From positions 42,402,597-42,466,596 of the forward strand of contig CM055099.1 in assembly GCA_029204225.1 (NCBI GenBank): a stretch of 64,000 nt of DNA. Direction: 5' to 3'. Source of the DNA: Diphasiastrum complanatum (taxonomy: Eukaryota > Streptophyta > Lycopodiopsida > Lycopodiales > Lycopodiaceae). The position numbers and the translations under genes are program-made. A model generated the notes under the pieces. That model made no database searches. It was not told where the DNA came from and saw only the letters and a list, made by a program, of their open reading frames with translations. This document shows, one piece after another, positions 32,761-46,080 of this stretch (position 1 is the stretch's first letter; each line of letters starts with the position of its first letter).

Positions 32761-34548
32761 TCAAGTGGGTGACAGGCAAAAAGCTGGATAGGAATGGTGT
32801 AAAGAATAAGGAGATCCACTTTTTTGCTTTATTGGAAAATCCCATAAGCACATGTCAAAGGCATGAGAATTACCATGGAGAGTTGGCCAAGTAGCACTTG
32901 ATTTGTATGGTTGCAACATAAAAATTCTCAATATTTAGGTGATGGAAAATGAACTTTGTAGTGACCTTACCACTTGTTGGGTCCAATAGGGCATGGGCTT
33001 GGTGACATTGAGATTCAATCCTTGCATAGAACATCATCCTAAAATTTTGCCATCAAGTACAGGTTGCAATTATTAGCCTTCAATGATTTTCTGTCACCTG
33101 CTAATCAATGCACAGGCAAAACATGCACAGGCAAAGCATACTTATATTGGATCACAACTGGTGCGCTGATTTTTCCGGCTTCGAAGTTTAATCAGAAATG
33201 CAAAGGGGATGACAACACATTCTATCTGAACTTTTTTTTGGACCTGCTAGTACCATTTTCAATGCAAACCCTTCTAGTTACATCAAACAATGAGGACAGC
33301 AGGTGAAAGGGAAAGAGATGAATATATGTGCATAGCAGGTATATGTATACTTACCAGAAGAATTGATAAAAAGATGACGTATTCCTGATAACAAGTTCTC
33401 ATGTAGCTATTCCAGTCTGCCTTTCTATCAGAATAGTACTATATATCACTATAGTCATGACCCAGTAATTAGTGGACTAAAAGGAAAGGAAAAGACTTTC
33501 AAACTCTATTCTTGAATTTGAGAGTCTCCAGAAGGCTTCAGTGCCAAGTCTGAACTAAATGAATCAGAGCCTACTGCATTGTTAAAGCTAAATAGGAGAA
33601 TTATGCCTATGGCTCGGCGCTTGACTGCCAGAAAACATATTTCTGCAATTGATGGGGCTTGAGTGTTAAGGGGGGAAGTCCTTAAAAGACATGGGATGCC
33701 CCGAAGACCTTATGATTCTTTTCAGCAAAAAGTAAACCTTCAACTGTGCAAATGGTTCTGAATAAGATCATCAACCTTAGAAACTTTGAGCCTCTTCGTC
33801 ATGGTCACAGGTTTGCCACGAACAGTGAACAAGCTCAAAGACATGGTCTCACCTGATCAAAAGCAAAAGCAGGAGCCAACATTGCGGAGAATGATCTTAT
33901 GGCACCAAGATCACACCTACAATCGTTCTTATGCTCACTGCTAGGAGTATAAACATAAATCAATACCACTTCCAGCCAATATCTCATTTCCCTGTCCAAG
34001 ACTTTCTTTTAACTGCTAGATCCCTTGCAAGCAGTTGTTTTGGACACTTATTGATGCAAGAAATTAACTTACTACCGGCCAACTATCTACAAACGAGGAG
34101 GTAATCATCTGACAATCTCCTCTAAATGCATAATCTGCCCACCCACCATCCTGTGATTATCTACTGTGAAGGGCCCAACCCTTGCATTTTGCCCCCAACC
34201 TACACAGTTGCTGCAATACAGCTCATACCTTTTCTAATTCAGAGTATTCCACTACTGCTAAATCTGACCGACAGTATTTCTAAATCTCAAGTACGACTGG
34301 ACACTGAATGGCACTTCTTGATCCCAGAAAGGTCAAGTTTTTACACTGCTTGTCACACCTTTCCATCACATAGCTATAGATTACATATATATGCCCAACT
34401 TTTGAATTGATTCACTGCAATCCACCGTATCCAATCTCTCTAGGAGTGACAGCGTCTACAGCTTAAGATCTGATTCACAACATGTTGAGAAAATTCAAAG
34501 AAACTGCTTAAAGATATCTTTCCCTTACCCTTCTTCCACTGAGATCAT
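32761..34548. other. No gene seen
   Basis: AT-rich with scattered short ORFs. No protein-like frame, LTR or RNA gene was recognised. It may be the 3' flank of the minus-strand exon that follows. Confidence 0.4.
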
Positions 34549-34821
34549 TTATTTCTTCGCCCTGCGAGTTTTCTTAGGCGCCCACACTTCAAATCGGGCG
34601 GCAGGACAGCCGCATGGAGCTCGATAGATAAGTACCGCTGTGCCGTTGGGTGGAGCTATTCTTTTGAGTTCTGCCTCAAGCTCTTTCTGATCTTGAGTGA
34701 GCTCCACTCCCCTATTCCATGGAAGTGGCTCCCGCGGATCTTGCGATTTTACACATTCTTCCGTCTCCAGCTGAATATCGAATTCCACAGCTTTACGAAG
34801 GCCTTTGCACTGCGGAAGTCA
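34549..34821 (-). CDS. 3' terminal exon of a conserved-looking gene
   Basis: The minus-strand frame from a plausible acceptor (tattgacttccgcag, ending at 34822) encodes about 90 residues: KGLRKAVEFDIQLETEE, then PLPWNRGVELTQDQKELEAE and APPNGTAVLIYRAPCGCPAA, ending in a basic tail (KKTRRAKK) and TAA. It has no stop or frame break and is GC-rich. A CGC motif near the end might bind metal, but I recognise no family. No upstream exon was found on this strand to the right, where a plus-strand relic begins within about 10 bp, so the gene may be cut here. Confidence 0.45.
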
Positions 34822-34829
34822 ATAGAGAC

Positions 34830-35228
34830 GATGATGCCTTGAATGAAGAAGAGTATGAGGAAGAGGTTAAGCTGCTGAAGAGATTAGTGTCATACAACCA
34901 AGAGGGCCCACACGATACTGCTATGGAGTGTGAAATTCAAAGATCATCTAAGGAAAAAAAACAATATTGATTATAGTTTTGATGGCAGTGATGATGATGA
35001 TCTGGTAGCTTTCCCACGTTCAAGAAGAGGTAAAGTTGATGTGCGTGCTATTGCAGAGTTGTAGAATTGAAATATTGTACCAATTGAAGTGCATCGAAGC
35101 TCGAAAAGGCAACTCGATGAACATGATGACAGTGATGATGAGGCTTTCAGTGATTCAACTGTTCTGTGTAGCGATACCTCCTCTCAACACGATCTCTTCA
35201 GCAGATGCAAGCGTCTGTCTGAGTAGCA
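34830..35228 (+). pseudogene. Acidic coding relic
   Basis: One frame gives DDDALNEEEYEEEVKLLKRL and continues to SSKEKK; after a one-base shift in an A run it reads YSFDGSDDDDLVAFPRSRRG and KVDVRAIAEL, then two stops, then KRQLDEHDDSDDEAFSDS. Consistent acidic/Ser composition across the breaks suggests a decayed acidic nuclear-type protein, but low complexity makes this uncertain. Confidence 0.35.
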
Positions 35229-35261
35229 AAATACAGGTTGTACTCTGTCTCAGTGTCTCAG

Positions 35262-35339
35262 CAGCAAGATAGAGGTTCTGCTCTGATCGTTATCACTTAT
35301 CAGCAAGATAGAGGTTCTGCTCTGATCGTTATCACTTAT
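35262..35339. repeat. 39-bp exact tandem duplication
   Basis: Two copies of a 39-bp unit starting cagcaagatagaggttctgc, with no difference between them, so it is recent. It lies just downstream of the acidic coding relic. Confidence 0.9.
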
Positions 35340-35679
35340 CACATTATCACGTGCAGCATGATGGGGTCACGATGACCACATAATGAATCACGTGGCCTTC
35401 ACGTGGCCTTCATGTGGACGTCCAATAATATCATTAATAAAAATGTTTTGCAAAACTGGGAAATAGTTTTTGTCTCCAGATGAACGTGATGCTAACACGT
35501 CATCAGTTGGTGAAGAATAGCTTTTGTCCCCAGGTGAACGCCCAAGAAGAGCAGGGCCAACAAAGTAATGGCACGTGATTAGCATGACTAGCATAGCCTT
35601 AACGCTGCAGGCCCAACAAACGGATGCCACGTGGAAACGTTGAGGAAACGTCGCTCATGGCATAGGCTAGAATTGGGAA
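35340..35679. other. Spacer with imperfect internal repeat
   Basis: The phrases tagtttttgtctccagatgaacg (near 35466) and tagcttttgtccccaggtgaacg (near 35518) are diverged copies about 53 bp apart; the word acgtggcc(tt) is repeated near 35391. No gene. Confidence 0.4.
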
Positions 35680-35994
35680 CAAGAACAATGAAAGAAACAC
35701 TTTTTCTATAATGAAAATGAGTGGGTTGAGCCCTATTTACGTGAAGTATGGAGGGTGAGTTTTGTGAAAGAAATGAAGTTTAGGACCTAAAATGGATCTA
35801 TTCAATCCACAAGAGGGATTGGATGCATTATTACCATCATCTCCATCATTAAATGCAAGCTAGTAATGACACAACTTAGATTAGCAAGCAAGAACCAACA
35901 AAAAAAAGTGTTAAATGATCAAAGGAGCTCCACAAGTGTGAAGTACAACCTTCTATAGGGAAAAAGAGCAAAGAATAAAGTACAAGTGATCATA
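35680..35994. repeat. Dispersed 317-bp repeat, copy 2
   Basis: Matches the copy at 4059-4375 in the same orientation with a few percent differences. The flanks are unrelated, so it is an interspersed rather than a tandem repeat. Confidence 0.75.
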
Positions 35995-38519
35995 AATGGA
36001 TTGAACACAACAAATTGCATGCAAAAGAGAGATCTAGAAAAGCTTGATGCAAAATCCTCAATTTCTCTTAAAATTCTATGTATATAGTGAGCTCCAAAGA
36101 AGACTATATACATAAAGCATGAGGCTTGGCATGATCAACTCAAAAAACCTAGAATTGAGAAAAATTCATCCTAGCTTGGAAAACTTGACTATTTGCCTCA
36201 TTTGACTTTGAGATTATGTACTAGCCAACCTGGGCCTATCCTTCACATGTGGGATCTTCCACACATGTGGAATTATCCTATGTACATAATATATGATTTA
36301 ATCAAGCCAGCTTTCCTCTCCAAACCCTAACATAATGGGTGAGTGTAATTTCTAATCCTAACCCTATGTTGCCACCAATGATCAAGATGAGACATTGGTA
36401 AACTTAGCCAATGGTATGAAGTAATTCATGTAGCACTCCAAAATTGTTACTTTTGAGGCTCAAATTTTGGCCTACTATAAGCTGGATTTTATACATGTGA
36501 GGCCCAAAATAGTACATGGATTATCTTCCTAAGTTGGCCTCACATTTTGGCCTATTTTTTCACTTGCAAAATTTTGATGATACTATATTGGCCTAAGTTG
36601 GCATTTCCATAATTTCTAACTTTCTCGCTCAGATTCAACTTAGAGAATCTATCATCATGTGCTTACCACAACCAAGATAAGACTTTTTTGATGAAGATTC
36701 ATTTTTGTGAAACTGTAAAAGTCATCTATCTTGATGTTTGGGGTTCCTCTATCAAAACCACTCATTGCACACTTGTAAATAAGTGATTAGGCCAAATTTA
36801 GAGAGGATTAGCTCGTGATAGTGTAGGCTACTTAAACTTGGCTTGATGGTAGAGTTCTAGTGACATAGCACCTCTTGATTTCATTTCTCAATTTGGACCA
36901 ATCATATTGTAAGATGCACCAAAATGGTCCAATCATTCTAAGAGGTGGCATGTAGGGGTTCCAATCAAAGTAAGAGGTGATGTTAAAGAGGTCCAATCAT
37001 TGCACTCCATTACCACTCTTCATGGATCTCGAGCTACTATGAGGATGATTGAGATTGAGTCCACACTTAGTTTTTTGATGAGAGATTTGGAGGTTGCATG
37101 CTCCAACATTTAGATTATTTTTCATATTCTCTCTCTACCCGAGAGCTTGATGTAGCACTTAATCATTCAACAATGAACTATATTTGAGCAATTCTAAAAT
37201 GGAGTTCAACATTTGACAACGGATCTTTCTTTCAAATAGGTACTAGATATTATATACCAAACCAAAAGACTCGGAATTTAGACAAGATCAACTTGTAAAA
37301 TAGACTAACTTTAGACATTTGTTACATTAGGTGAATCCATATGATATGTCACTTTAGAATAATGATCAATCAAATGAAAGCTTACTATCGACAAGTTCGA
37401 ATAAATTAGATTTCAGGTAGTGAGCAATGCTTACTTCACTAGCATTTGAAACTCATACAGTAGAAAGAACTAAAGCATGGATCTGAGTACACACATTTGA
37501 CAATCCTTCTATTGTGCAAGATAGAAAACTGATAATTATGAACACTCTCAAACGAAAGACCAAATGCAAAGATGTGAAAATCTTGATCCTTACATTAGAA
37601 TTCGAATGAATTACATAATATAGTGAAATTACATAAATAGACACATCCTTAGCTAATGGATTGTGGCGTTTCCTTTGTTAGGTGTCCATTTAATCTAATC
37701 CAATATATTATTGACACATGTGTACATTTGCTTAGTTGTCTATGCACCATGTCATCTTAAACCAATAGGGTAATTACACATGGAAGTTCGCGTCTATCGA
37801 AAGAGTCACGAATAATCTGATTGGTGAAGAATACCCATTATTCGGGACCCATCCATATGTTAAGGACATGTCAATTAACTTAGTTTTCAAATTCATCTGT
37901 TCAGCATGTGCCTTGCCCTTCGTTTAAGTCTTTTCTTTAATTAGGCTTAGAGTTGGGTCAATTTATTTATTCTTAAAATTCATCTGTTCAGCACGCAACT
38001 TGCCCTTCGTTTAAGTCTTTCCTTCAATTAGGCTTAGAGTTGGGTCTTCTTATGTTGAATAATGTTGGCATTCGATAGATATGTTGAATAGAATAGTCTT
38101 TAAATATTTCTTCATAAAGGGTCTTTTATTTAGTATAAGTCAACGTCTTGTAGGTATATAGTCAAATATATTCGATATTTCAAAGAATGCTTGTATTAGG
38201 GTATTAAAATATAATAAATTGACAAATTTTGTGCAACAACACCAGTTTACCTTAAAATCAAAAATTAAAGTATTTAGATTAGAAAGAAGAACATTGCGAT
38301 GCAAAGTTCCTTCATAAACAGTTTCCAAAAAATTTGTTTTTTTGCGAGTATGAAGCATGGTTCAGGCCACCCATCATCTTTGACCGTATCATGGCGGATG
38401 CCATGCTGATCAGTATGTGTAGTATTGGTCCTTATCATTAGTAAATAAAATTGTTAGGTATTTCAAAATTACTCGTTCATAGAAGTGCATTAGCAAATAA
38501 GATGAGCAAGAGCACGTTT
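35995..38519. other. No gene seen
   Basis: AT-rich sequence with no recognised exon. The phrase caattaggcttagagttgggtc occurs twice (near 37940 and 38026) within a ~70-bp imperfect duplication that also carries aaattcatctgttcagca. Confidence 0.4.
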
Positions 38520-38700
38520 GTAGAGATACCAGGGCAAATCCATGCCATTCGGATTCTCGTGACTTTAAAAAGTATAAAGTCATGTATTGGTGTCAAGGTT
38601 CCTCAACATATCCATGCTTTCCAGGACCATACGAGCTCGGATCTTACTTTTGGTGATGTGTTAACTAGGATCGGTGGTTATAGTAAGTTATATGCTACTT
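38520..38700 (+). pseudogene. Cys-rich exon copy, diverged
   Basis: One plus frame reads DTRANPCHSDSRDFKKYKVM and then YWCQGSSTYPCFPGPYELGS. It aligns with the Cys-rich frame at 40.1 kb (RANPC-[RH]-S, FKK, AYPCFP) but has lost several Cys. There is no start codon nearby. Confidence 0.45.
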
Positions 38701-38734
38701 GACCTAATTACAATAAACATTGGAGTTGGCTGGT

Positions 38735-38795
38735 GCATTCATACATTGGAATTAGGGAAAATCCATGCCATTCTAATGCATTCAAGAGTATCTGA
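38735..38795 (+). pseudogene. Cys-rich exon, third partial copy
   Basis: IRENPCHSNAFKSI followed by a stop, matching only the first part of the Cys-rich motif of the copies at 38.5 and 40.1 kb. Confidence 0.35.
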
Positions 38796-38799
38796 GCCA

Positions 38800-39371
38800 A
38801 GAACCAATTTTTTATAGAGTGACTAGTTCAGCCTTTGATAAGAGAAAGACGTATCAGAATTGTTTGTGTTATATGAAGAATAAAGAGCAAGTACGAACAC
38901 ACGATATAGTGAGATAAGAGTCTTCATGCAAACCAATGAAGTGTATGTTGGGTTTAGCTACCAAAAGAGGCCTGATGAGGAAACGACCATACATAGCCAG
39001 CCTTCATGGGCTGTTTATATATCCAAACGAGAGAATATTACATGCCAAGAACCAACTACTACGGATTGATAGGCTGACACATGGATTGTTGATGTCAACA
39101 AACACAAGAAACACAAATGTGTTTTGTTTGAAACCAACAAACCCTCCCTCAAACAAAGCATCCGAATTTCTTTTCTGAATTCTACTATCACCTACATGTA
39201 GACTCCATGCCTTCACACACCATCTGTGGGTGGTCTACGCAGCTATACATGGATTGTGATTACACAATCTTTCACTTACATGTAGACTCTACATCTTCAC
39301 ACACCATTGTGTGTGGTCTACGTAGCTATACATGATCTGTGAATTTTGACTTCTGATGTTAGTGATACCTA
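38800..39371. repeat. Spacer with 84-bp imperfect tandem duplication
   Basis: Two units with acatgtagactc, cttcacacacca and gtggtctacg in the same order begin near 39194 and 39278. The rest (38800-39190) shows no gene. Confidence 0.55.
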
Positions 39372-40062
39372 CAAGAACATCATTAAATTCTAAAGAGCTA
39401 CTACTACTTCCTCTTCTTCAGCTAACATGGCAGCTTTTTGATTTGTTTTCTCATCAGAGGCTTTTTCCAGCACTTCCTTGCAAAATGTCCAATTTTTTCA
39501 CAGTAGTTGCACTTGGCTCCCTCCTCCTTGTTGTGCTCTCCCTGGCTTTTGAGTGGGTTTTTCTTGCTTGCCACATAGAGGGCAGTGTCATGCCCATTGT
39601 GATAGCCTTCAGAGGATAGATCTTTGTGCCTTAGTTCTTCTTGGAGCAGAGCCGCCTTGATGCTTGTAATGTCATGAGTATGACCAATGCTTCCAAAAAT
39701 GGAGGCAAATTGAGCCTTCGGCAGGCTATGAAGCAATGATACAAGAGCTTCATCCTCTTTTATCTCTGATCCGATTGCATCCATCTGGTCAATAATTGCT
39801 TGAAGCATCAAAAAATAATCTGCCATAGATTCTCCTTCTGACATTTTTAGCAGCATGAGCTTCTTTCATAAATGAAGCTGATTTGCTACAGTATTTACTT
39901 CAAAGGTTGTTTGCATCCCCTTCCACGCTTCTACTGCAGTGTTAGCCTTGCTAACATGAAGTAGCTGGTTGTCACATAGGCTTAGAAGGATCAAGGCTTT
40001 GGCTTTGTTGTCTTTTCTAATCCAGTCTTTTGTTTCTTGCAGGCTCTCTGGTTTTTGCAATA
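39372..40062 (-). pseudogene. Copia gag remnant (UBN2-type) with zinc knuckle
   Basis: The minus-strand gag reads SLQETKDWIRKDNKAKALIL, WKGMQTTFEVNTVANQLHL, then ADYFLMLQAIIDQMDAIGSE and a CX2CX4HX4C knuckle, CNYCEKIGHFARKC. The frame changes near 39858 and again after CWKK, ending in AAMLAEEEEVVAL. No protease, integrase or RT follows, so it is a gag-only fragment. The 5' edge lies near 40062, where the plus-strand Cys-rich frame starts. Confidence 0.8.
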
Positions 40063-40230
40063 GAAATGTACATTGTGGATAATGTGAGAGATGGTGTGGA
40101 CACGTGTACTGGTGTTAGGGCAAATCCATGCCGTTCTAACCCATGTGACCCTTGTTTCAAGAAACAAGTCGCACACTATTGTCCATACTCCTGTGCATAT
40201 CCATGTTTTCCAGTTGTATCCGAAGTGTAA
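40030..40230 (+). CDS. Cys-rich small protein exon
   Basis: The plus frame reads EMYIVDNVRDGVDTCTGVRA and then NPCRSNPCDPCFKK, ending CAYPCFPVVSEV and TAA. It has seven Cys in about 45 residues. The 5' part overlaps the copia gag remnant on the other strand, so the true exon probably starts after about 40062 (a tttttgcaatag acceptor-like site precedes aaatgtac). Diverged copies occur at 38.5 and 38.7 kb. I recognise no family; a secreted Cys-rich domain is possible, but no signal peptide is evident. Confidence 0.35.
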   Translation: MFLAGSLVFAIEMYIVDNVRDGVDTCTGVRANPCRSNPCDPCFKKQVAHYCPYSCAYPCFPVVSEV

Positions 40231-41646
40231 ACCATATATTACCTAGAATGCTCTCAAATAAGTATTCATAGGCGTTTTCAACCATGTTCAGTGTAATACT
40301 TGAATGCGTGTAGAAGATTCCAACTGAAAAGTAGTCATACTTGCTTACTTAAGGTGGTATTCATCACATACGTCTATACTTGGTCTTGCAAGTTCAAATA
40401 TTAGATTAATGGCATTGAAATAAAGAACCCTAATCTCATATGTCATTTGAGCATTTTTGAATGAAGCAAAATTGTTAACATTAGCCTACTCATAATATGT
40501 AGCCGAAGTAATCTATGTATACTGCTTTGATTACGCTAATATTGCACTATGCAAGAGTATTTGAGAAACCCAATATATCATGCACTGCAGAATTCTAAAA
40601 ATAGCAATGTTATTGAGCAAAAACCAACCTTCAAGGTTATCTCAACTTTATGTAGTCCTATAGGCAAGTGTAAGCCTAAAAAATACTTTCAAACCCCACT
40701 AGGAATTATAACTTGACGTTAGCAATGAAACACTAAATTTCAACAATAGTAGGGCACTAAATAGATCTATCAAAGGCGCGACTTCTTGCTTACAATGAGC
40801 ATATGTTGAAAAAGTATAAATCTACCTTAGAAGTGGGTGCTAATCTACATGTAAAGAGTATGCTATCGTCACGAGCATAATCAGCCCATACAAACTGTAT
40901 ATGTTTTGTGACACATAAAGGGAATTGAAAGCTGTCAAGAGAAGGCATTCATTACAATAGATTATGCAACAAAATCAACATTTGAAGATGTACACACATT
41001 CTAGGAGGTAGATCGTTGAACTCTAGGGCCAAAAATAATTGTAAATCGCCCCTCTTTGTCCAAAATAAAATGGTATTCCAAACTAGAAACCACAAAGCCC
41101 TTCTGATCAACAAAGAGACAAGAACACCTTGTTGGATTCAATCGATCCGACTTCATCCAATGGTGTTCTTTGAACCAGCTAACTATAGTTGTTGAGTACA
41201 ATCAAGAATTTCAGCAAATGGTTCCATTATTTTATTATGGAAAAGTATATCTTGTACAAAGCTATATGTATGGCTTACAACCTCAATATCAGAGCATTGT
41301 AAGAAACTATCTACAAACTACTTCTCTACAGCTTGGGTTTCGATGAGAGAGGGAAGTAGATTGCTGTCTAGGAGGCTTTAAATAGCCTTGTCAGAACATT
41401 TCAGGGCACCAAGTGAGCCATGATGCCTACGATTAGATCAAAGACCTAGGAAAAGGCAAAATCACCACCGTACATAAGAAACTTGGTGAGGAAATCAATG
41501 TTCATTTCGAGGACTGAAACTGTTTAGGTGAATGAAGTATTGCTCATAACTTGGTACTCACATGGTCTGAAAGTCGTAGAGGTGCCATAATCCTTTCATA
41601 ATAACATTGTCATACAATTTTGATAGTAGGGCAACAAACACATGGC
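40231..41646. other. No gene seen
   Basis: AT-rich, short random ORFs only; no LTR or RNA gene recognised. Confidence 0.4.
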
Positions 41647-41647
41647 A

Positions 41648-43353
<1,706 letters not shown>

Positions 43354-45887
43354 TCAACTGCTTTTGGTGAAGTAGCGAAGGGCTACTGCCAGCCCCAAGA
43401 TGCTGATAGGAACCAGAAATTGCAATAACTTCATATAGAAAGATGAGCTCTTTTCAGGAATGGAAGAAGGGGCCGGCCTAGGATCAACGTATGTTGGTTT
43501 GTGTGTTGCATTGGATGGAAGTGATGATGTATCCACCTTTCCGATGTAGTATTCCTCCATCGTTGCTATGGCACTAGTACTGTGTCCAACATCTTCAAAA
43601 TCTTGAGTTGCATCCTTGCCTGTAAAAGGTGGAAACTACGGAGCTTAATTAAGGCTACAATCAGACAAACCTGTAAATTCTCACTAGATACACATACAAG
43701 AGAAGCCTAGCTTAGCTCCGCTAACGAGAATTAAAAAAGATAACGACCAAATTAGTAGTTAGAAACAATGCTTCCTGATAAGTGAAGCATGGAACTACAA
43801 ATATCAGATGTACTACAACAAAAGTTACAAAAAAAGGGTACAAAATGGCAGCACCTGTTGCTGCAAGAAGCACTTCGTCCCCTCCTGGATGTTCGTCCAA
43901 AAATCTAGTCACATCATATACCTGCAAATACACAATAAGAGTCCCTCATAAGAGAGCAGTGAATAGTTTTCCCATTTCAACAACATTTAAAATCAAAGCT
44001 ATTAAGTAATAACATTGATATAGAAGAAGGTCCTCCATCTAGTGGCCTTTTGGTTAAGATCGCCTTTTGCCTCCTCAAGGTTTATAGTTAGATTCCACAC
44101 AGCAGCATCAAAAAGGATAAACAAGAAAAGGGCATGAAATGTTGTTCCGATGTTCAGCTTACACACTTCACAGAATGTATGCTGGGGCGTCCTTAGTCAC
44201 ACATCAGTACCCAAGAGTCTTCAGCCTAGACATTGCATAAACTGTATGCTCTGACATCCTACTCACGCATCAGTACCTAAGCAGTATAACCCGCATGCAT
44301 AAAGGTAACTCCACATTCACTTTCATTGTGTTTATACATGGGTCAACTTGAGGCGTGTGTGTGTGGAGGGGGAAGGGGGGGTTTTCGATTCATACTTTTA
44401 CAAATTATGTAATTTTCGTCACTCCTCATGCTTTCCATTAATGTGCCATTGTGCAGCTTTTCTAATAAGAGGGCAGATATCAACTTCTTACAAACATAGA
44501 CCATAGATGAGGACAGACATAGATTCTTTGCAGGCAGACACCTGCACTTTACAGACAGGTATGTTCGCTTGATGACAGCTATTCTTGACTCTCCAAAAAA
44601 GAACATCAGCTTGCTCTGATCACGCCTCATGCAAACCCAGTACGCCAAAGATCAAAAACATTTTATAAGATATAAGGCAAGAACTAAAAACACAACAAAA
44701 TCACCACGACGTTTCTGCTGCCTCGTAAAAGCACAGGACAAATTTCTCTGTGAAAGGCACTTTTTCACAAATCCAGCTATGCTTCAGTCGAAAGAGAAAT
44801 TGAGATAGCAACGTGAGAGGATCGAGCTGAAGGAGAACTCTCATGTGCACGAAGAATAGCTAAGGAAAAAATAATGCACCAAAGTGGAGGAGAAAGGAAT
44901 ACCCTTGAGCAGCACAATCATTTCCGAAATCAAAGACTGCAAGGAGGACTCTACTCTTCGTCTCTTGCAATGATCTATGGTCGATCTTTGATCATACAAA
45001 AAAAACAGATGATAGCAAATGTTACCCGCACCCTAAAGTATTATAAATCTGCTCAGCTCCTATAGACTGTTTATAATACGAGAACGGCATCAGCTGAAGA
45101 GAACTCAGAACAAGACAAGATAATGGTAAGAAACTCCAATAAATGATACCAAGTAAATGATACCATCTATATAGTCAACTAGCTTCCGTGCAGATCTGCT
45201 ATTGCTGCTTACGATTTGTTTTGGCCAAAAGGAGACGCAAAAGGGGTTTGAACTAGTTATATCAAAAACCATGGGCTGTAGTCTGCTGAAAGCACCAAAA
45301 ACATACGAAAAGAAACACGCATGCACTCATTTCAACCTATTTCCTCGAACACAATTCTCAGCTTCATCCATTTCCGTCGAAGAAACAGCAGCAGCATGCA
45401 TGCAAACCTCAGAATGAAACTTATTATCGGAATAAAACTTATTATGCAGACGACTTATCATCTGAATAAAACTTACTATGAGAATGAAACTCATTATGCA
45501 GACGAAACTTATTATCCGAATGAAACTTATTATGAGAATGAAACTTATTATCCGAATGAAACTTAATATCAGAATGAAACTTATCATCTGAATGAAACTT
45601 ATCATCAGAATGAAACTTATCATCAGAATGAAATTTATCATCTGAATGAAACTTATCATCTGAATGAAACTTATCATCTGAATGAAACTTACTATCAGAT
45701 TGAAACTTATCATCAGAATGAAACTTATCATCAGAATGAAACTTATTACCAGAATGAAACTTATCATCTGAATGAAACTTATTATCAGAATGAAACTTAC
45801 CCTTCCGTCAATGATGAGCCAACAATCATTGGAGCTGTTGTGAACTGAAACATCCTGAAATGAATAAACCTTTGCATCAGAAGCCAT
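43354..45887 (-). CDS. CB5: Cytochrome b5, ER tail-anchored
   Basis: Small haem protein that passes electrons to fatty-acid desaturases, hydroxylases and P450s at the ER. Three exons join cleanly: 45887-45801 (29 codons, starts MASDAKVYSFQDV), 43921-43855 and 43619-43354, with donors gtaagt and gtgctg and acceptors tttgcag and tttacag. The product is 139 residues, the usual plant length. Haem ligands are His40 in DEHPGGDEV and His64 in DVGHSTSA. After a Pro/Ser linker the C-terminus (about residues 116-132, FLVPISILGLAVA) is a single membrane anchor with a short polar tail, as in ER isoforms. Intron 1 is 1.88 kb and carries an 18-bp minisatellite starting at its donor. The start is the only ATG before the conserved Trp region. 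It looks intact and functional. Confidence 0.95.
45412..45800 (-). repeat. 18-bp minisatellite at cytochrome b5 intron 1 donor
   Basis: About 20 copies of the unit (G/A)TAAGTTTCATTC(T/A)GAT on the minus strand. The first unit is the functional 5' splice site (GTAAGT). Two other units, near 45470 and 45690, also read GTAAGT; the rest read ATAAGT or similar. The unit length is a multiple of three and contains no stop, so the exon 1 frame runs through it. Confidence 0.9.
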
Positions 45888-46080
45888 AGCTCTTCCTCCT
45901 CGAATCCAGATCTAAGATGGATGGATCGATCGATCGTCTGCAAAAAATAGCAGGAAGAAGCGATCGTTCGATATAAAATAGATCGAACCAACCGACCAAA
46001 ATGAAGAGAGGGTTCTAGAGGTAAGGGAGAGAGATTAATAGCGCGACAGCTTTTAGGTCCGCGCCTTTGGATGCTGGCCA
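45888..46080 (-). promoter_or_regulatory. Cytochrome b5 5' UTR with possible leader intron
   Basis: Minus-strand reading shows CT-rich sequence (tctctctcccttacctctag near 46030), common in plant 5' leaders, and a good acceptor (ctattttttgcag, near 45945) 55 bp before the ATG, which suggests a 5'-UTR intron. Confidence 0.45.

Noticed and set aside
45321-45566. Plus-strand ORF of NETYYE-type repeats
   Set aside because: Antisense reading of the intronic minisatellite.
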